From Planctomycetaceae bacterium (GTDB lineage: Bacteria > Planctomycetota > Planctomycetia > Pirellulales > Pirellulaceae): a DNA stretch of 39,204 bases. This document shows positions 17,929 to 26,752 of the stretch, piece after piece. The stretch covers positions 18,225 through 57,428 of the forward strand of contig PADE01000161.1 in assembly GCA_002702965.1 (NCBI GenBank), read 5' to 3'. The notes under the pieces were generated by a model that was given only the letters and a program-made list of their open reading frames with translations, was not told the origin of the DNA and made no database searches. Position numbers and translations under genes: made by a program. Each line of letters opens with the position of its first letter. Positions within the stretch are counted from its first letter, which is position 1.

Positions 17929-20385
17929 ATGCGATGTGAAACGTACCACGTCGGCTTGCTGTGGCCGGCAATGACGGGCGGTGTCGGCAGGCTATTCGCG
18001 ATCGCCGTATTACAGATGGTTCCGCTCCTGAATGCGGCGGATTACTGGGTTGCGGTGGGTGGCGATGATCGTCACGACGGACAATCGCCGGAACAGGCGT
18101 GGGCGTCGCCCTCTCGAGGCCAGCCAACCCGAATCAGGGAGCCGTACCAGTCGGGACAGCGGACCTTGGCGGTTGATTCTACCGACGGGTTTCTCGATGT
18201 TGGGACGGTGATCGTCAACGGCCAGAGCCGTGCTTACGACCGCAAAACCAAGGGCACCATCCAACTCAATCGGCCCTTTGGATTCGATGCGACGATTGGT
18301 ACGCGCGTGTTGGATGGCACCGTTCTCGACGGGCGTTCTTTTGCTCCCGGGGACGTGATTCACCTGGTGGGCGGCGCATTTGTCGATCGTTCACTGCGGG
18401 TCGAACAATCGGGACGAGTTGGGCACCCAGTCACCTATCGCTGCGCCCCGGGGCAACGGGCGGTCCTGCTCCCGGAACGATTTGATCAAGCGGGGATTCG
18501 TGTCGGGTTTTCCGGCGGTCCGCGCACCGAACACGTCGCTCTGGTTGGATTGGCAGTGCGTAACCGCCACGACGGGAACCACGGGGCGCCTGGAATCGAC
18601 CTGGTCGGTACCAGCCACGTGGAAGTCCGCGATTGCGACATTGAAATCTCAGGACGTGACATCAACGGCGACAATAACGCCATCCGACTGGTGGACGCCG
18701 AGCGTGTTCGCCTGCAAGGCTGTCGTCTCCGCAGTCAATACGCCAACGGCGTGGCGGCCTGGGGAACGCGAGAAGTGGAAATCGAACGTACGCTTGTCTA
18801 CGAGTCGTTTCAGGGTATTGTCGCCGGCGGTGGACGTTACCGGAGTGACTTGACGATCCGCAACTGCACGGTCTACGCGACCAACCAGCACGGCGGGATC
18901 AATGCCGAAGCTCCCAGCCGCGTGACCGTGGACGATTCGCTGATTGTTCAGATTCCCTCACTCACCGAAGCGGCGCTAGCGGGCACCGGCTCCGGGGACC
19001 ACAATTGCCTTTGGCACACGGCCCGTCGATACGACGACGAGTGGAATGCCACCGGCTCGCCTGGCGCAGGCGAGCACGATCTTTACAAGGATCCCCAGTT
19101 TCTTTCGCTCGATCCCCGCAGTCCGCGATTCTTGCGGTTCACAACGGATTCCCCGGCCGCGACGGCCGGCCGCGGGGGCGCGCATGTCGGTGCCTTTGCG
19201 CCCGTCACGGCGCGGAGTTTGCCTTCAGCGCCACAGGTCGATGTCGTCGACTTTGGTGCGCGCGGTGACGGCGTCCAAGACGATACGGAAGCCGTCTTGA
19301 AGGCGCTGGCGGCGGTTGCACCGGGCGGCACGCTTCTGTTCCCACCGACCGATCATCACTACCTGATCGGCCGGACGATTGAATTGGACCGCAGCGACCT
19401 GCGCGTGGCCGGCGCAGGGGCCACGTTGAAACTGCAGCCAGGTGTGGGGCGAATCCATCTGATTGCGATTGGTGGCGCTGGTCCCACCCGATCGATTGTC
19501 GAGAATGTGGTTGTCGAGGGTTTGACATTGGATGCCAATTACCATTCCCAACCCCAACAGCGCGCCGGGGGCATTCCTCGTGGTATCTGGGTTGAGCATG
19601 CGCATCGGGTCAAGATCAAGGATGTGACGATTCGCGACTGTTTTTGCGGGTTGAGTTTCTCCCGTCATACCCGTTCCGCGTCCGCGATCAATGTGACAGT
19701 GACCGACTGGGATCACGATGCGTTCGGCGCATCGGGTTGGGGTGGCAACGGGAGCTGCACGGATATTCGTTTTGCCGGCTGTCGGGCAATCGACACCAGC
19801 CGCTGCGTGAAAGCCTGGGAGATCGAGGAAGGGGCCCAGCGGGTCGAGTTACAGGATTGTCTGATCGAGAATATTGGCGGAACGGGAACCGGTTTTTACG
19901 TACGCCACCACGAGTACCGTTGTCCATTGCTGGTGGATGATGTCCGTTTTCAGCGCTGCCGCGTACGCAATATCACGGGGGCCGGGTTCTTGATCACAAC
20001 GGTACCGGGCCCCACCATCCGCCCTCAGATTCGCACCCGCAACGTACGGCTCATTGACTGTGTTTCGGACGCTCCGGTGACGATTGCCTGCGGGGTGGAA
20101 TCGGTCCTACTCGAGGGTTGCCAATTTTCCGCAGCCACCGGAATCGGTTGCGAAGGGCGCAATGCCCGGCCGGCCGAGCGAGGGCCAAAGTGGCCCGTCC
20201 GATCGGTGACAATTACCGGGGGGACATTCGGGAAGTTGATCATCAATGCGCAGGCGGGAAATCCCTCCGGGCGCCTCGATGACCCGGCGATCCCGAACTA
20301 TGTGCCACGCATTCGACTTCGCCGCCTGCAACGCGATACACCGATTGAAGTCTCAGGTAAGGCTGCGGAGTTGGTCCGAGATTGA
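17929..20385 (+). CDS. Secreted protein with two right-handed parallel beta-helix modules (second is pectate-lyase-3-like)
   Basis: First helix: HVALVGLAVRNRHDG..HVEVRDCDIEISG..VRLQGCRLRSQYANGVAAWGTREVEIERTLVYES. Second: VDVVDFGARGDGVQDDTEAVLKALAAVAPGGTLLFPPTDHHYLIG..NVVVEGLTLDANY..VKIKDVTIRDCFCGLSF. SD cagggagaagg. Confidence 0.87.
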   Translation: MRCETYHVGLLWPAMTGGVGRLFAIAVLQMVPLLNAADYWVAVGGDDRHDGQSPEQAWASPSRGQPTRIREPYQSGQRTLAVDSTDGFLDVGTVIVNGQSRAYDRKTKGTIQLNRPFGFDATIGTRVLDGTVLDGRSFAPGDVIHLVGGAFVDRSLRVEQSGRVGHPVTYRCAPGQRAVLLPERFDQAGIRVGFSGGPRTEHVALVGLAVRNRHDGNHGAPGIDLVGTSHVEVRDCDIEISGRDINGDNNAIRLVDAERVRLQGCRLRSQYANGVAAWGTREVEIERTLVYESFQGIVAGGGRYRSDLTIRNCTVYATNQHGGINAEAPSRVTVDDSLIVQIPSLTEAALAGTGSGDHNCLWHTARRYDDEWNATGSPGAGEHDLYKDPQFLSLDPRSPRFLRFTTDSPAATAGRGGAHVGAFAPVTARSLPSAPQVDVVDFGARGDGVQDDTEAVLKALAAVAPGGTLLFPPTDHHYLIGRTIELDRSDLRVAGAGATLKLQPGVGRIHLIAIGGAGPTRSIVENVVVEGLTLDANYHSQPQQRAGGIPRGIWVEHAHRVKIKDVTIRDCFCGLSFSRHTRSASAINVTVTDWDHDAFGASGWGGNGSCTDIRFAGCRAIDTSRCVKAWEIEEGAQRVELQDCLIENIGGTGTGFYVRHHEYRCPLLVDDVRFQRCRVRNITGAGFLITTVPGPTIRPQIRTRNVRLIDCVSDAPVTIACGVESVLLEGCQFSAATGIGCEGRNARPAERGPKWPVRSVTITGGTFGKLIINAQAGNPSGRLDDPAIPNYVPRIRLRRLQRDTPIEVSGKAAELVRD

Positions 20386-20473
20386 TTCCCAGTGGACTGC
20401 GCAGCGTGGCCGTTGCGGGCAGCGGTTCGCGGGCATTCTGATTCAGGGTTTTAACGAGGAGGGGAACCGAGTG

Positions 20474-21376
20474 ATGTCGAATGGGACTACGCTTCTGCGC
20501 CGCCGCGCGTTCCTGTACCGTGGTGGGTTGTGTCTGCTGACGGGTACCGCGCCCTGGCAACGGGCGGCCCGTTTGATGGCCGAAGACACGGTGACCCCGC
20601 GCCTGCGACTGGGGTTGATCACCGACTTGCACTACGCCGACAAGGCGCCCTCTGGATCGCGGCATTACCGGCAGACGATTGACAAATTGACCGAAGCGGC
20701 CGGGCGGTTCGCCGTCGACAAACCACAGTTTGTGGTCGAACTCGGGGACCTGATCGATGCCGCGGACTCGGTTGCGGTGGAGCAGCGTTATCTCAAACGG
20801 ATCCAACGCGAGTTTTCGCAGCTCGCGTGTCCACGGCATTGCGTGCTGGGAAACCACTGTGTCGATACGCTCACCAAGCGGGAATTTCTGGACGGAGTTT
20901 CACAGCCCAAGTCGTTTTACGCGTTCGACGCGGCGGGCTACCACTTCATCGTTTTGGATGCCTGCTTCCGCAGTGATGGTCGGCCGTATCAGCGCAGAAA
21001 TTTTGACTGGACCGATCCGAATATTCCGCCACACGAAGTCGAGTGGTTGCAGGCGGACCTGGCGGCCACGGGGCACAAGACGATCGTGTTTGCACACCAG
21101 CGGCTCGATCCGGCGGGCAACCACTCCGTCAAGAACGCCGCTCAAGTGCGCCGTGTGCTGGAAGCATCGGGCAAGGTGCTGGCGGTGTTTCAGGGGCACA
21201 GCCATGAGAACCACCACGCCTTGATCAACGGAATTCACTACTGCACGCTGGTCGGCATGGTCGAAGGTTCGGGCCAGAAAAACAATGGCTATGCGACGGT
21301 CGATCTGCACGCCGGGGATGTCATCCGTCTGACCGGCTACCGTCGGCAACAGAACTATCGCTGGGCTGCCGATTGA
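20474..21376 (+). CDS. Metallophosphoesterase (calcineurin-like), likely Tat-exported
   Basis: RLRLGLITDLHYADK, FVVELGDLIDAADS, RHCVLGNHCVDTLTK, KTIVFAHQRLD, VFQGHSHENHHALINGIHY. Internal start ATG 20474 (or GTG 20471) after gaggagggg; ORF track 20246 overlaps the upstream gene. Confidence 0.9.
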   Translation: MSNGTTLLRRRAFLYRGGLCLLTGTAPWQRAARLMAEDTVTPRLRLGLITDLHYADKAPSGSRHYRQTIDKLTEAAGRFAVDKPQFVVELGDLIDAADSVAVEQRYLKRIQREFSQLACPRHCVLGNHCVDTLTKREFLDGVSQPKSFYAFDAAGYHFIVLDACFRSDGRPYQRRNFDWTDPNIPPHEVEWLQADLAATGHKTIVFAHQRLDPAGNHSVKNAAQVRRVLEASGKVLAVFQGHSHENHHALINGIHYCTLVGMVEGSGQKNNGYATVDLHAGDVIRLTGYRRQQNYRWAAD

Positions 21377-21404
21377 GGATCAGAGCGACGCCGCACAGTG
21401 AGCT

Positions 21405-22457
21405 TCAGCGGGTTTCGAGCGTAATCGTCCGAAACACGAGGTAGGCGACGCCGCCCGGTGCACGGGGAGTGGCCTGCAGCCGGACGGTCTGTTTGCCGAG
21501 TGGGCGAGCGAAGGGGATGGTCCGCGTCTGTCCCGATACCAGCTCGGTGAACGGGACCGCGATCCGCTGCGCGCCAACGGTCAGCACCAGGTCACCGACT
21601 CCGGCCAGTCCCAACACCTCGAGATGGGCGACCGTGGCGTCTGCAGGAGGTGTCACCAGGTCGACCGTCAGTGCTCCGTAGTCGCGGTCGGCTCGATTGC
21701 ATCCGACAAAATTGGGTTGATGGAGCGGGCGGTAGACGACGCGCCCTCCCTTCCGCTCGGCGGGCTCCAGGTGAATCGTCCCCCGCCGACCACGAAGAAT
21801 GTCGACTCGGGGGTCGTCGAGGTACTCCAGCGGATCGAGGCCACTCGCTTTCCATTGCTGATACCAGAGATCCGACTGGTTGGTGATCGCCCAGGCGCGA
21901 CTCCGGCGGTCGGCCCGCAACGCAGCGATGTCGGCCAGGTCGTCAAGGGCGCCGTCCGGCCGGCGGAAGTAGCTACCCCAAGTAATGTCGAACAGCCGCC
22001 AGCGGTCCCCGTAAAACACCTCGACACAGATGTGGCTGTGGTTTGTTTCCGGCTGCGCACCTCGAAAATAGAATTCGACCGGTCGTGCCCGCAGATCCAG
22101 GCGGCGGGCGATTTCCAGAAAAGCCGCCACGTGGTTGCCACAGATTCCAGCATTCAGCCGCAGGCATTCTTCTACGCTGCTCGGTAATTTCTGTTTGGTG
22201 GCGCTGAGCACCGAGTAGTTCAGCGAACTCAAACGCGATTGCACGAAGTTGGCGGTCGCCAGGCTGGAAAAAAACTCGGCGGCGACCGAGCGATTGCCGC
22301 GCGCCAGATGGTCGGCCTGGCGGCGGACCTGCGCGACGGCGCGGTCGGTGAATGGAGTGGGCGGGGGATCCGCGGCGTGATTCGTGATCGCCGCGAGCCA
22401 GCAGCTCAGCGCGACAGCCTGCGCCCCGAAACGGGGGAGAAAAACACAGCTTGGCAT
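21405..22457 (-). CDS. Secreted transglutaminase-like (papain-fold) protein
   Basis: Cys-His-Asp context: LNAGICGNHVAAFLEIARRLDLRARPVEFYFRG...NHSHICVEVFYGDRWRLFDITWGSYF. N-terminal hydrophobic signal. Start 22457 ATG (alternative GTG 22478). Confidence 0.78.
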   Translation of the reverse strand: MPSCVFLPRFGAQAVALSCWLAAITNHAADPPPTPFTDRAVAQVRRQADHLARGNRSVAAEFFSSLATANFVQSRLSSLNYSVLSATKQKLPSSVEECLRLNAGICGNHVAAFLEIARRLDLRARPVEFYFRGAQPETNHSHICVEVFYGDRWRLFDITWGSYFRRPDGALDDLADIAALRADRRSRAWAITNQSDLWYQQWKASGLDPLEYLDDPRVDILRGRRGTIHLEPAERKGGRVVYRPLHQPNFVGCNRADRDYGALTVDLVTPPADATVAHLEVLGLAGVGDLVLTVGAQRIAVPFTELVSGQTRTIPFARPLGKQTVRLQATPRAPGGVAYLVFRTITLETR

Positions 22458-22559
22458 CCGAGGGAACTCCGAAAACACTCCCAGATAGGTTATTATGCGA
22501 CCCCGTCAGCGACACGTCGCGCGAGGCTTTGAATCACCACAGAATAGCGGGAATGACTG

Positions 22560-23576
22560 ATGCGCCCAAACGACAATCGGCTTTTCCATACACGACGAGG
22601 GTTTTTGGCGACCGCGGCGGCGGCCGGAGGGTGCCTCGCGGCGAGGCCGTTGCCCGCTGCCGAGAAACCGTCCGAGAAGGCCCAGATTTGTCTCACGCTC
22701 GATCTCGAGATGAGTCGGCATTATCCACAGCGCGGCATATTTGAGTGGGATTTCCAGAAAGGGAATCTCGATGATGCGACCAAACGTTATGCGGTCAAAG
22801 CGGGAGAGCTGGTCCGTGATCGAGGTGGAATCATCCACTATTTTTGTGTGGCGCGTGTGCTCGAGCAGCCCGACGTGGCCTGGCTCAAACAACTCGCGAA
22901 GACGGGCCACCCGATTGGCAACCACACCTACGACCATGTGAATGTCAAAGCGACGACGGTGCCGTCCGTACAGTTTCGCTTTAAGCGCGCCCCCTGGCTG
23001 GCAGGGGGCCGCAAGCCCCCGCAATTGATTCGCGACAACATTCAGTTGGCGGACGCGGCGCTGTCGATGCGAGCCGGTATCCAGAGCCGCGGTTTTCGGA
23101 CCCCGGGTGGTTTTCACTCCGGTTTGGACGAACGTCCGGATCTCCAGAAGATGCTCCAGGAGTTGGGCTTTACGTGGATCAGTTCCAAGTATCCACGGCA
23201 TCTGGCGGGTAAACCGTTCGAGAAACCGACCCCCGACATACTCGCCTCGGTGGTCGCGGCCCAAGCGCAAGCCCAGCCCTACGTCTACCCCGGCGGCCTG
23301 GTCGAAATTCCGATGAGTCCGGTGAGCGACGTGCATGCGTTCCGGTCCACCCGCTGGAAGTTGGACTGGTTCTTGGAAGCCATTCGCGGCGCGGTTGAGT
23401 GGGCGATCGAGCACAGGGCGGTCTTTGATTTTCTGGCCCACCCCTCCTGTCTGGGCATCGAGGATCCCGCCCTGGAGACGATGCAGATGATCTGTGAGCT
23501 CGTCAAGCAAAACGCGGATCGAGCGGAAATTGTCAGCCTCGATGCGGTGGCTAAGCGCGTACTGGCACAAAAATAG
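22560..23576 (+). CDS. Polysaccharide deacetylase family (NodB fold; D-x-E first motif), Tat-exported
   Basis: Tat signal HTRRGFLATAAAAGGCLAA. CLTLDLEMSRHYP (motif 1 variant), GHPIGNHTYDHVNV (H-x-x-x-H), SRGFRTPGGFHSG (R-x-P-x-G), FDFLAHPSCLG. Confidence 0.88.
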   Translation: MRPNDNRLFHTRRGFLATAAAAGGCLAARPLPAAEKPSEKAQICLTLDLEMSRHYPQRGIFEWDFQKGNLDDATKRYAVKAGELVRDRGGIIHYFCVARVLEQPDVAWLKQLAKTGHPIGNHTYDHVNVKATTVPSVQFRFKRAPWLAGGRKPPQLIRDNIQLADAALSMRAGIQSRGFRTPGGFHSGLDERPDLQKMLQELGFTWISSKYPRHLAGKPFEKPTPDILASVVAAQAQAQPYVYPGGLVEIPMSPVSDVHAFRSTRWKLDWFLEAIRGAVEWAIEHRAVFDFLAHPSCLGIEDPALETMQMICELVKQNADRAEIVSLDAVAKRVLAQK

Positions 23577-23612
23577 TTCGATCGCATGGGCCGGAAATGA
23601 CGGAGGGGAACC

Positions 23613-23654
23613 ATGATTGCTACCCTGTTCGAGATCGGCAGTGGAGACTCGTAA
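23613..23654 (+). CDS. Putative 13-codon mini-ORF/leader peptide MIATLFEIGSGDS
   Basis: ATG at 23613 preceded by cggaggggaacc (strong SD), stop TAA 23652-23654, about 20 nt before the next gene start. Confidence 0.3.
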   Translation: MIATLFEIGSGDS

Positions 23655-23674
23655 GAAATAAAGGTGCTGGACGC

Positions 23675-25216
23675 ATGCTGGTCGGTTATGTCAGTGACGA
23701 GGATTACGTGGCGATCCCCGACTGTCTGGTCCACGTCCAACAAGACGACGTGGTCTGCGATGTCCGATCGAGTGCCAACGGTGCGATCTATGCGGACGTG
23801 ACAGCTGGCCGTTACCGGATCACGTTGGCGAGTCGGGGGCACAGTTCGAAGTCGGTCGAGGTCGATGTCGGCGGAGAGCCGGTTCAGTTTCGCTTGCCGA
23901 CCGATCGGATGTACGGTCTGATGTGGCCCAAATGGAGCCGCAGTGGCGAGGTGTCTGAGTACTGTGTCCACAGTACCGAGGCATTCCGACTGGATCTTTG
24001 GCGTTACGGTTGGGAGAAGGAATGGGTCCGCAGCTACGGCTGGTGCGACGAGCACGGACCGCGCGCCATGACCCAGATTCTCCCGGATGGCGATTTCACA
24101 CAGACCGGCGTGAAGTGGAACCGCACCGGATACACGCTGGAATTTCAGAAACACGGGCTTGTCACGCCACAGCGCAGCGGGCTCTATTTTCTCCACGCCC
24201 AGAAACGTAGCGGCGAGACCTGCGTCTTTCCCTGGATCGTTTCGCCTGCCGAGCCGCAGGCGCAGGTCGCGGTGCTGTCATCGACCCTGACCTGGAATGC
24301 TTACAACCGGTTCGGCGGTCGCAGCAATTATTTCAGTCAGGATGCGCTTCCCGAGACGCCCGTCGTCAACGCCCGTCAGGACCTGGGGCGTTACCTGAGG
24401 CCAGACGAGTGGCCGTTTGGTGAACACGGCGCCCCGCTCTCTTTCCAACGCCCCGAACCGGACAGCCAGGTTCCTGTGGAAGACCGGATCACCGATCCGA
24501 TCGCGGGTCGGATGGGTTCGGCGCTGGCGCCAGGCGAATGGCGGCTGTTGGGATGGCTGGAACGCGAGGAGTTTGCCTACGACCTCTATTCGGAGACCGA
24601 ATTGCACTTTGACCGGATCGATCTGGATCGCTACCGCGTGCTGGTGTTGAACAACCATCCCGAGTACTGGACCGCCCCGATGTACCGGCGGGTCAAGGAG
24701 TGGGTCTACGACCGCGGCGGCAAGTTGGTCTATCTGGGTGGCTGTGGTCTGTACGCCGAGGCGGAACTTCCCGACGAGGCGACGATGCTCTGTCGTCAGG
24801 AGGGCGCGCACGATCAACGTGGAGAGTCTGAAGCTCAGCTGCTGGGGGTTGCATATTCACACGGTGGTTTTCAGACCGGTGCCCCCTACCGGGTGCTGGC
24901 CGGCGACCATTGGGTGTTCGCCGGCACCGGTCTGGCTGCGGGGGACCTGTTTGGCCATCGAAGCCTGCACGAGCGCTGTCCGGGTGGCGCCTCGGCGCAC
25001 GAATTGGACAAAATCAGCCCGCATTCACCCCCCGGAGTCTGCCACCTGGCCAAGGGAGAGAACCCCGATCAGAGCGGCGCCGACATGGTCTGCTTCGAGA
25101 CGCCCAGCGGTGGGGCCGTGTTCGCCGCGGGGTCAATGTGCTGGACACTCTCTCTGCCGATCGACGACGGGGTTTCCGCGGTGACCCGCAACGTGCTGCG
25201 GACGTTTCTCGGTTGA
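23675..25216 (+). CDS. N,N-dimethylformamidase beta-subunit-like domain protein with an N-terminal Ig/carboxypeptidase-regulatory-like domain
   Basis: VLSSTLTWNAYNRFGGRSNYFSQD, RYRVLVLNNHPEYWTAPMYRRVKEWVYDRGGKLVYLGGCGLYAEAEL, and C-terminal GGAVFAAGSMCWTLSLPIDDGVSAVTRNVLRTFL are typical of the DMF-ase large-subunit family. Start ATG 23675 gives MLVGYVSDEDYVAIPDCLVHV. Confidence 0.85.
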   Translation: MLVGYVSDEDYVAIPDCLVHVQQDDVVCDVRSSANGAIYADVTAGRYRITLASRGHSSKSVEVDVGGEPVQFRLPTDRMYGLMWPKWSRSGEVSEYCVHSTEAFRLDLWRYGWEKEWVRSYGWCDEHGPRAMTQILPDGDFTQTGVKWNRTGYTLEFQKHGLVTPQRSGLYFLHAQKRSGETCVFPWIVSPAEPQAQVAVLSSTLTWNAYNRFGGRSNYFSQDALPETPVVNARQDLGRYLRPDEWPFGEHGAPLSFQRPEPDSQVPVEDRITDPIAGRMGSALAPGEWRLLGWLEREEFAYDLYSETELHFDRIDLDRYRVLVLNNHPEYWTAPMYRRVKEWVYDRGGKLVYLGGCGLYAEAELPDEATMLCRQEGAHDQRGESEAQLLGVAYSHGGFQTGAPYRVLAGDHWVFAGTGLAAGDLFGHRSLHERCPGGASAHELDKISPHSPPGVCHLAKGENPDQSGADMVCFETPSGGAVFAAGSMCWTLSLPIDDGVSAVTRNVLRTFLG

Positions 25217-25258
25217 CCAGGGAGTCCGCGCGCTGCGGTACAGATAAGGGGATTCCTG

Positions 25259-26650
25259 ATGAGTGAAGCCGATCACAACGTCCGATCCACTGCTGCGGAC
25301 GCTGCGCCTACCCGTATCCGCTGGATGGTGTTGGCGCTGGTCTCGTTTGCCTCGGCCAGCGCGTATCTGACGCGGCACTGTATTGCTGCCGCCAATACGA
25401 CGATCCAAGAAGATCTCGGCTTTAACGACCAGCAGATGGGGCGGATCATGAGCGCCTTTGCGCTCGGCTATCTGTTTTGCCAGGTTCCCGGGGGCTGGCT
25501 GGGGAACCGCTTTGGCACGCGGTTCGGATTTGCCTTCATCAGCCTGGTGTGGTCGCTGTGCAGCGTCTGGTCGGGGATCGCTTCGTGGTTCTGGAATCTG
25601 TGGGCTTCGCGATTTTCGCTCGGCATTTTTCAGGCGGGGCTGACCCCGATTTCAGGGAAAATCCTGCAGGACTGGATCCCTCTTCGACACCGCGGCAAGA
25701 GCAGCTCATGGATCGGCGCGAGCATGTCGCTGGGCGGCGCTTTTACGATGTGGTTTACCGGCTGGCTGCTGCAGCGCGAGTACGGTTGGCGGGCGATCTT
25801 CAACGTGTATTCGCTGGTCGGCATCCTGTGGGCAATCCTGTTCTATTGGTTTTTTCGTACGTTTCCAAGGGAGCACGCTGGGGTCAACGCGGCCGAACTG
25901 GAACTGATCGAGGTGTCTGCGGAATCGGAATCAAATGTGGACGAACGGAATCCGGTCGCGCACCGCAGGGGACCTGCACGAAGCCACGACGAAACAATCG
26001 CCCACGCCAGCGGAGGTGGGGTGGTGTTCTGGAAAATGCTCACCAGTGCTTCGATGTGGGCGCTGAGTATCCAGTCGTTCTTTCGAGCGGCCGGATACGC
26101 GTTCTTCGTGACTTGGTTCTTCGCATTCTTGGAATACGCCCACGGCATGACCAAGTCCGAGGCAGGTTTCTACAACAGCCTGCCGTTGATGGCGGTGATT
26201 GTGGGAAGTCTCTCCGGTGGTCTGATCGTCGACCACTTGTGGCGTGCCACGAACAGCAAGTGGATCAGCCGTAGTGGAACGGCGTGTGTTGCGCTGACTG
26301 TCTGCGCGTTCTTCACGTATGCTTCGACGTGGACGTCCTCAGCGGAACAACTGGCGACGGTCATCGCAATCGGCGCGTTGTTTTCAGGAATCGGCAGTCC
26401 GGCCGCCTGGGCGGCGACGATCGACATGGGCGGCCGCCATACTGCGGTCGTGATGGGAACCATGAACATGGCGGGTTGTGTGGCCGGTGTCGTACTGCCG
26501 ATTGTGCTGGGAAACTGGTTCGATCGGATTAAACAAACGGGTGGCGACTGGGATCCCGTAATCTATTTACATGCCGGCTTCTATTTGTTGGGCGCGGTGA
26601 GTTGGCTGTTTGTCAATCCGAGCCTGTCGCTGGATGCCGAGGACGTTTGA
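25259..26650 (+). CDS. MFS transporter (ACS/anion:cation symporter-like)
   Basis: TM-rich; YLTRHCIAAANTTIQEDLGFNDQQMGRIMSAFALGYLFCQVPGGWLGNRFGTRFGF, SRFSLGIFQAGLTPISGKILQDWIPLRHRGKSSSWIGASMSLGGA. Confidence 0.92.
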   Translation: MSEADHNVRSTAADAAPTRIRWMVLALVSFASASAYLTRHCIAAANTTIQEDLGFNDQQMGRIMSAFALGYLFCQVPGGWLGNRFGTRFGFAFISLVWSLCSVWSGIASWFWNLWASRFSLGIFQAGLTPISGKILQDWIPLRHRGKSSSWIGASMSLGGAFTMWFTGWLLQREYGWRAIFNVYSLVGILWAILFYWFFRTFPREHAGVNAAELELIEVSAESESNVDERNPVAHRRGPARSHDETIAHASGGGVVFWKMLTSASMWALSIQSFFRAAGYAFFVTWFFAFLEYAHGMTKSEAGFYNSLPLMAVIVGSLSGGLIVDHLWRATNSKWISRSGTACVALTVCAFFTYASTWTSSAEQLATVIAIGALFSGIGSPAAWAATIDMGGRHTAVVMGTMNMAGCVAGVVLPIVLGNWFDRIKQTGGDWDPVIYLHAGFYLLGAVSWLFVNPSLSLDAEDV

Positions 26651-26752
26651 GAGGTACCAGGCGGAGGGGTGCTGACCGTTTGTGGCGGTCCGTGCGGTGC
26701 CGAGACGGGAAGTGGGCAAACCGGAGCTCTGGACGGGGGATGAAGGAAACCG

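Noticed and set aside
22690-22720. Deacetylase motif 1 (LTLDLE instead of TFDDG) as evidence of an inactive enzyme
   Set aside because: A D-x-E first motif occurs in established polysaccharide deacetylase subfamilies, so it is not unusual in itself.
22506-23570. 354-aa - strand ORF
   Set aside because: Antisense to the polysaccharide deacetylase with all its motifs; composition resembles a frame shadow.
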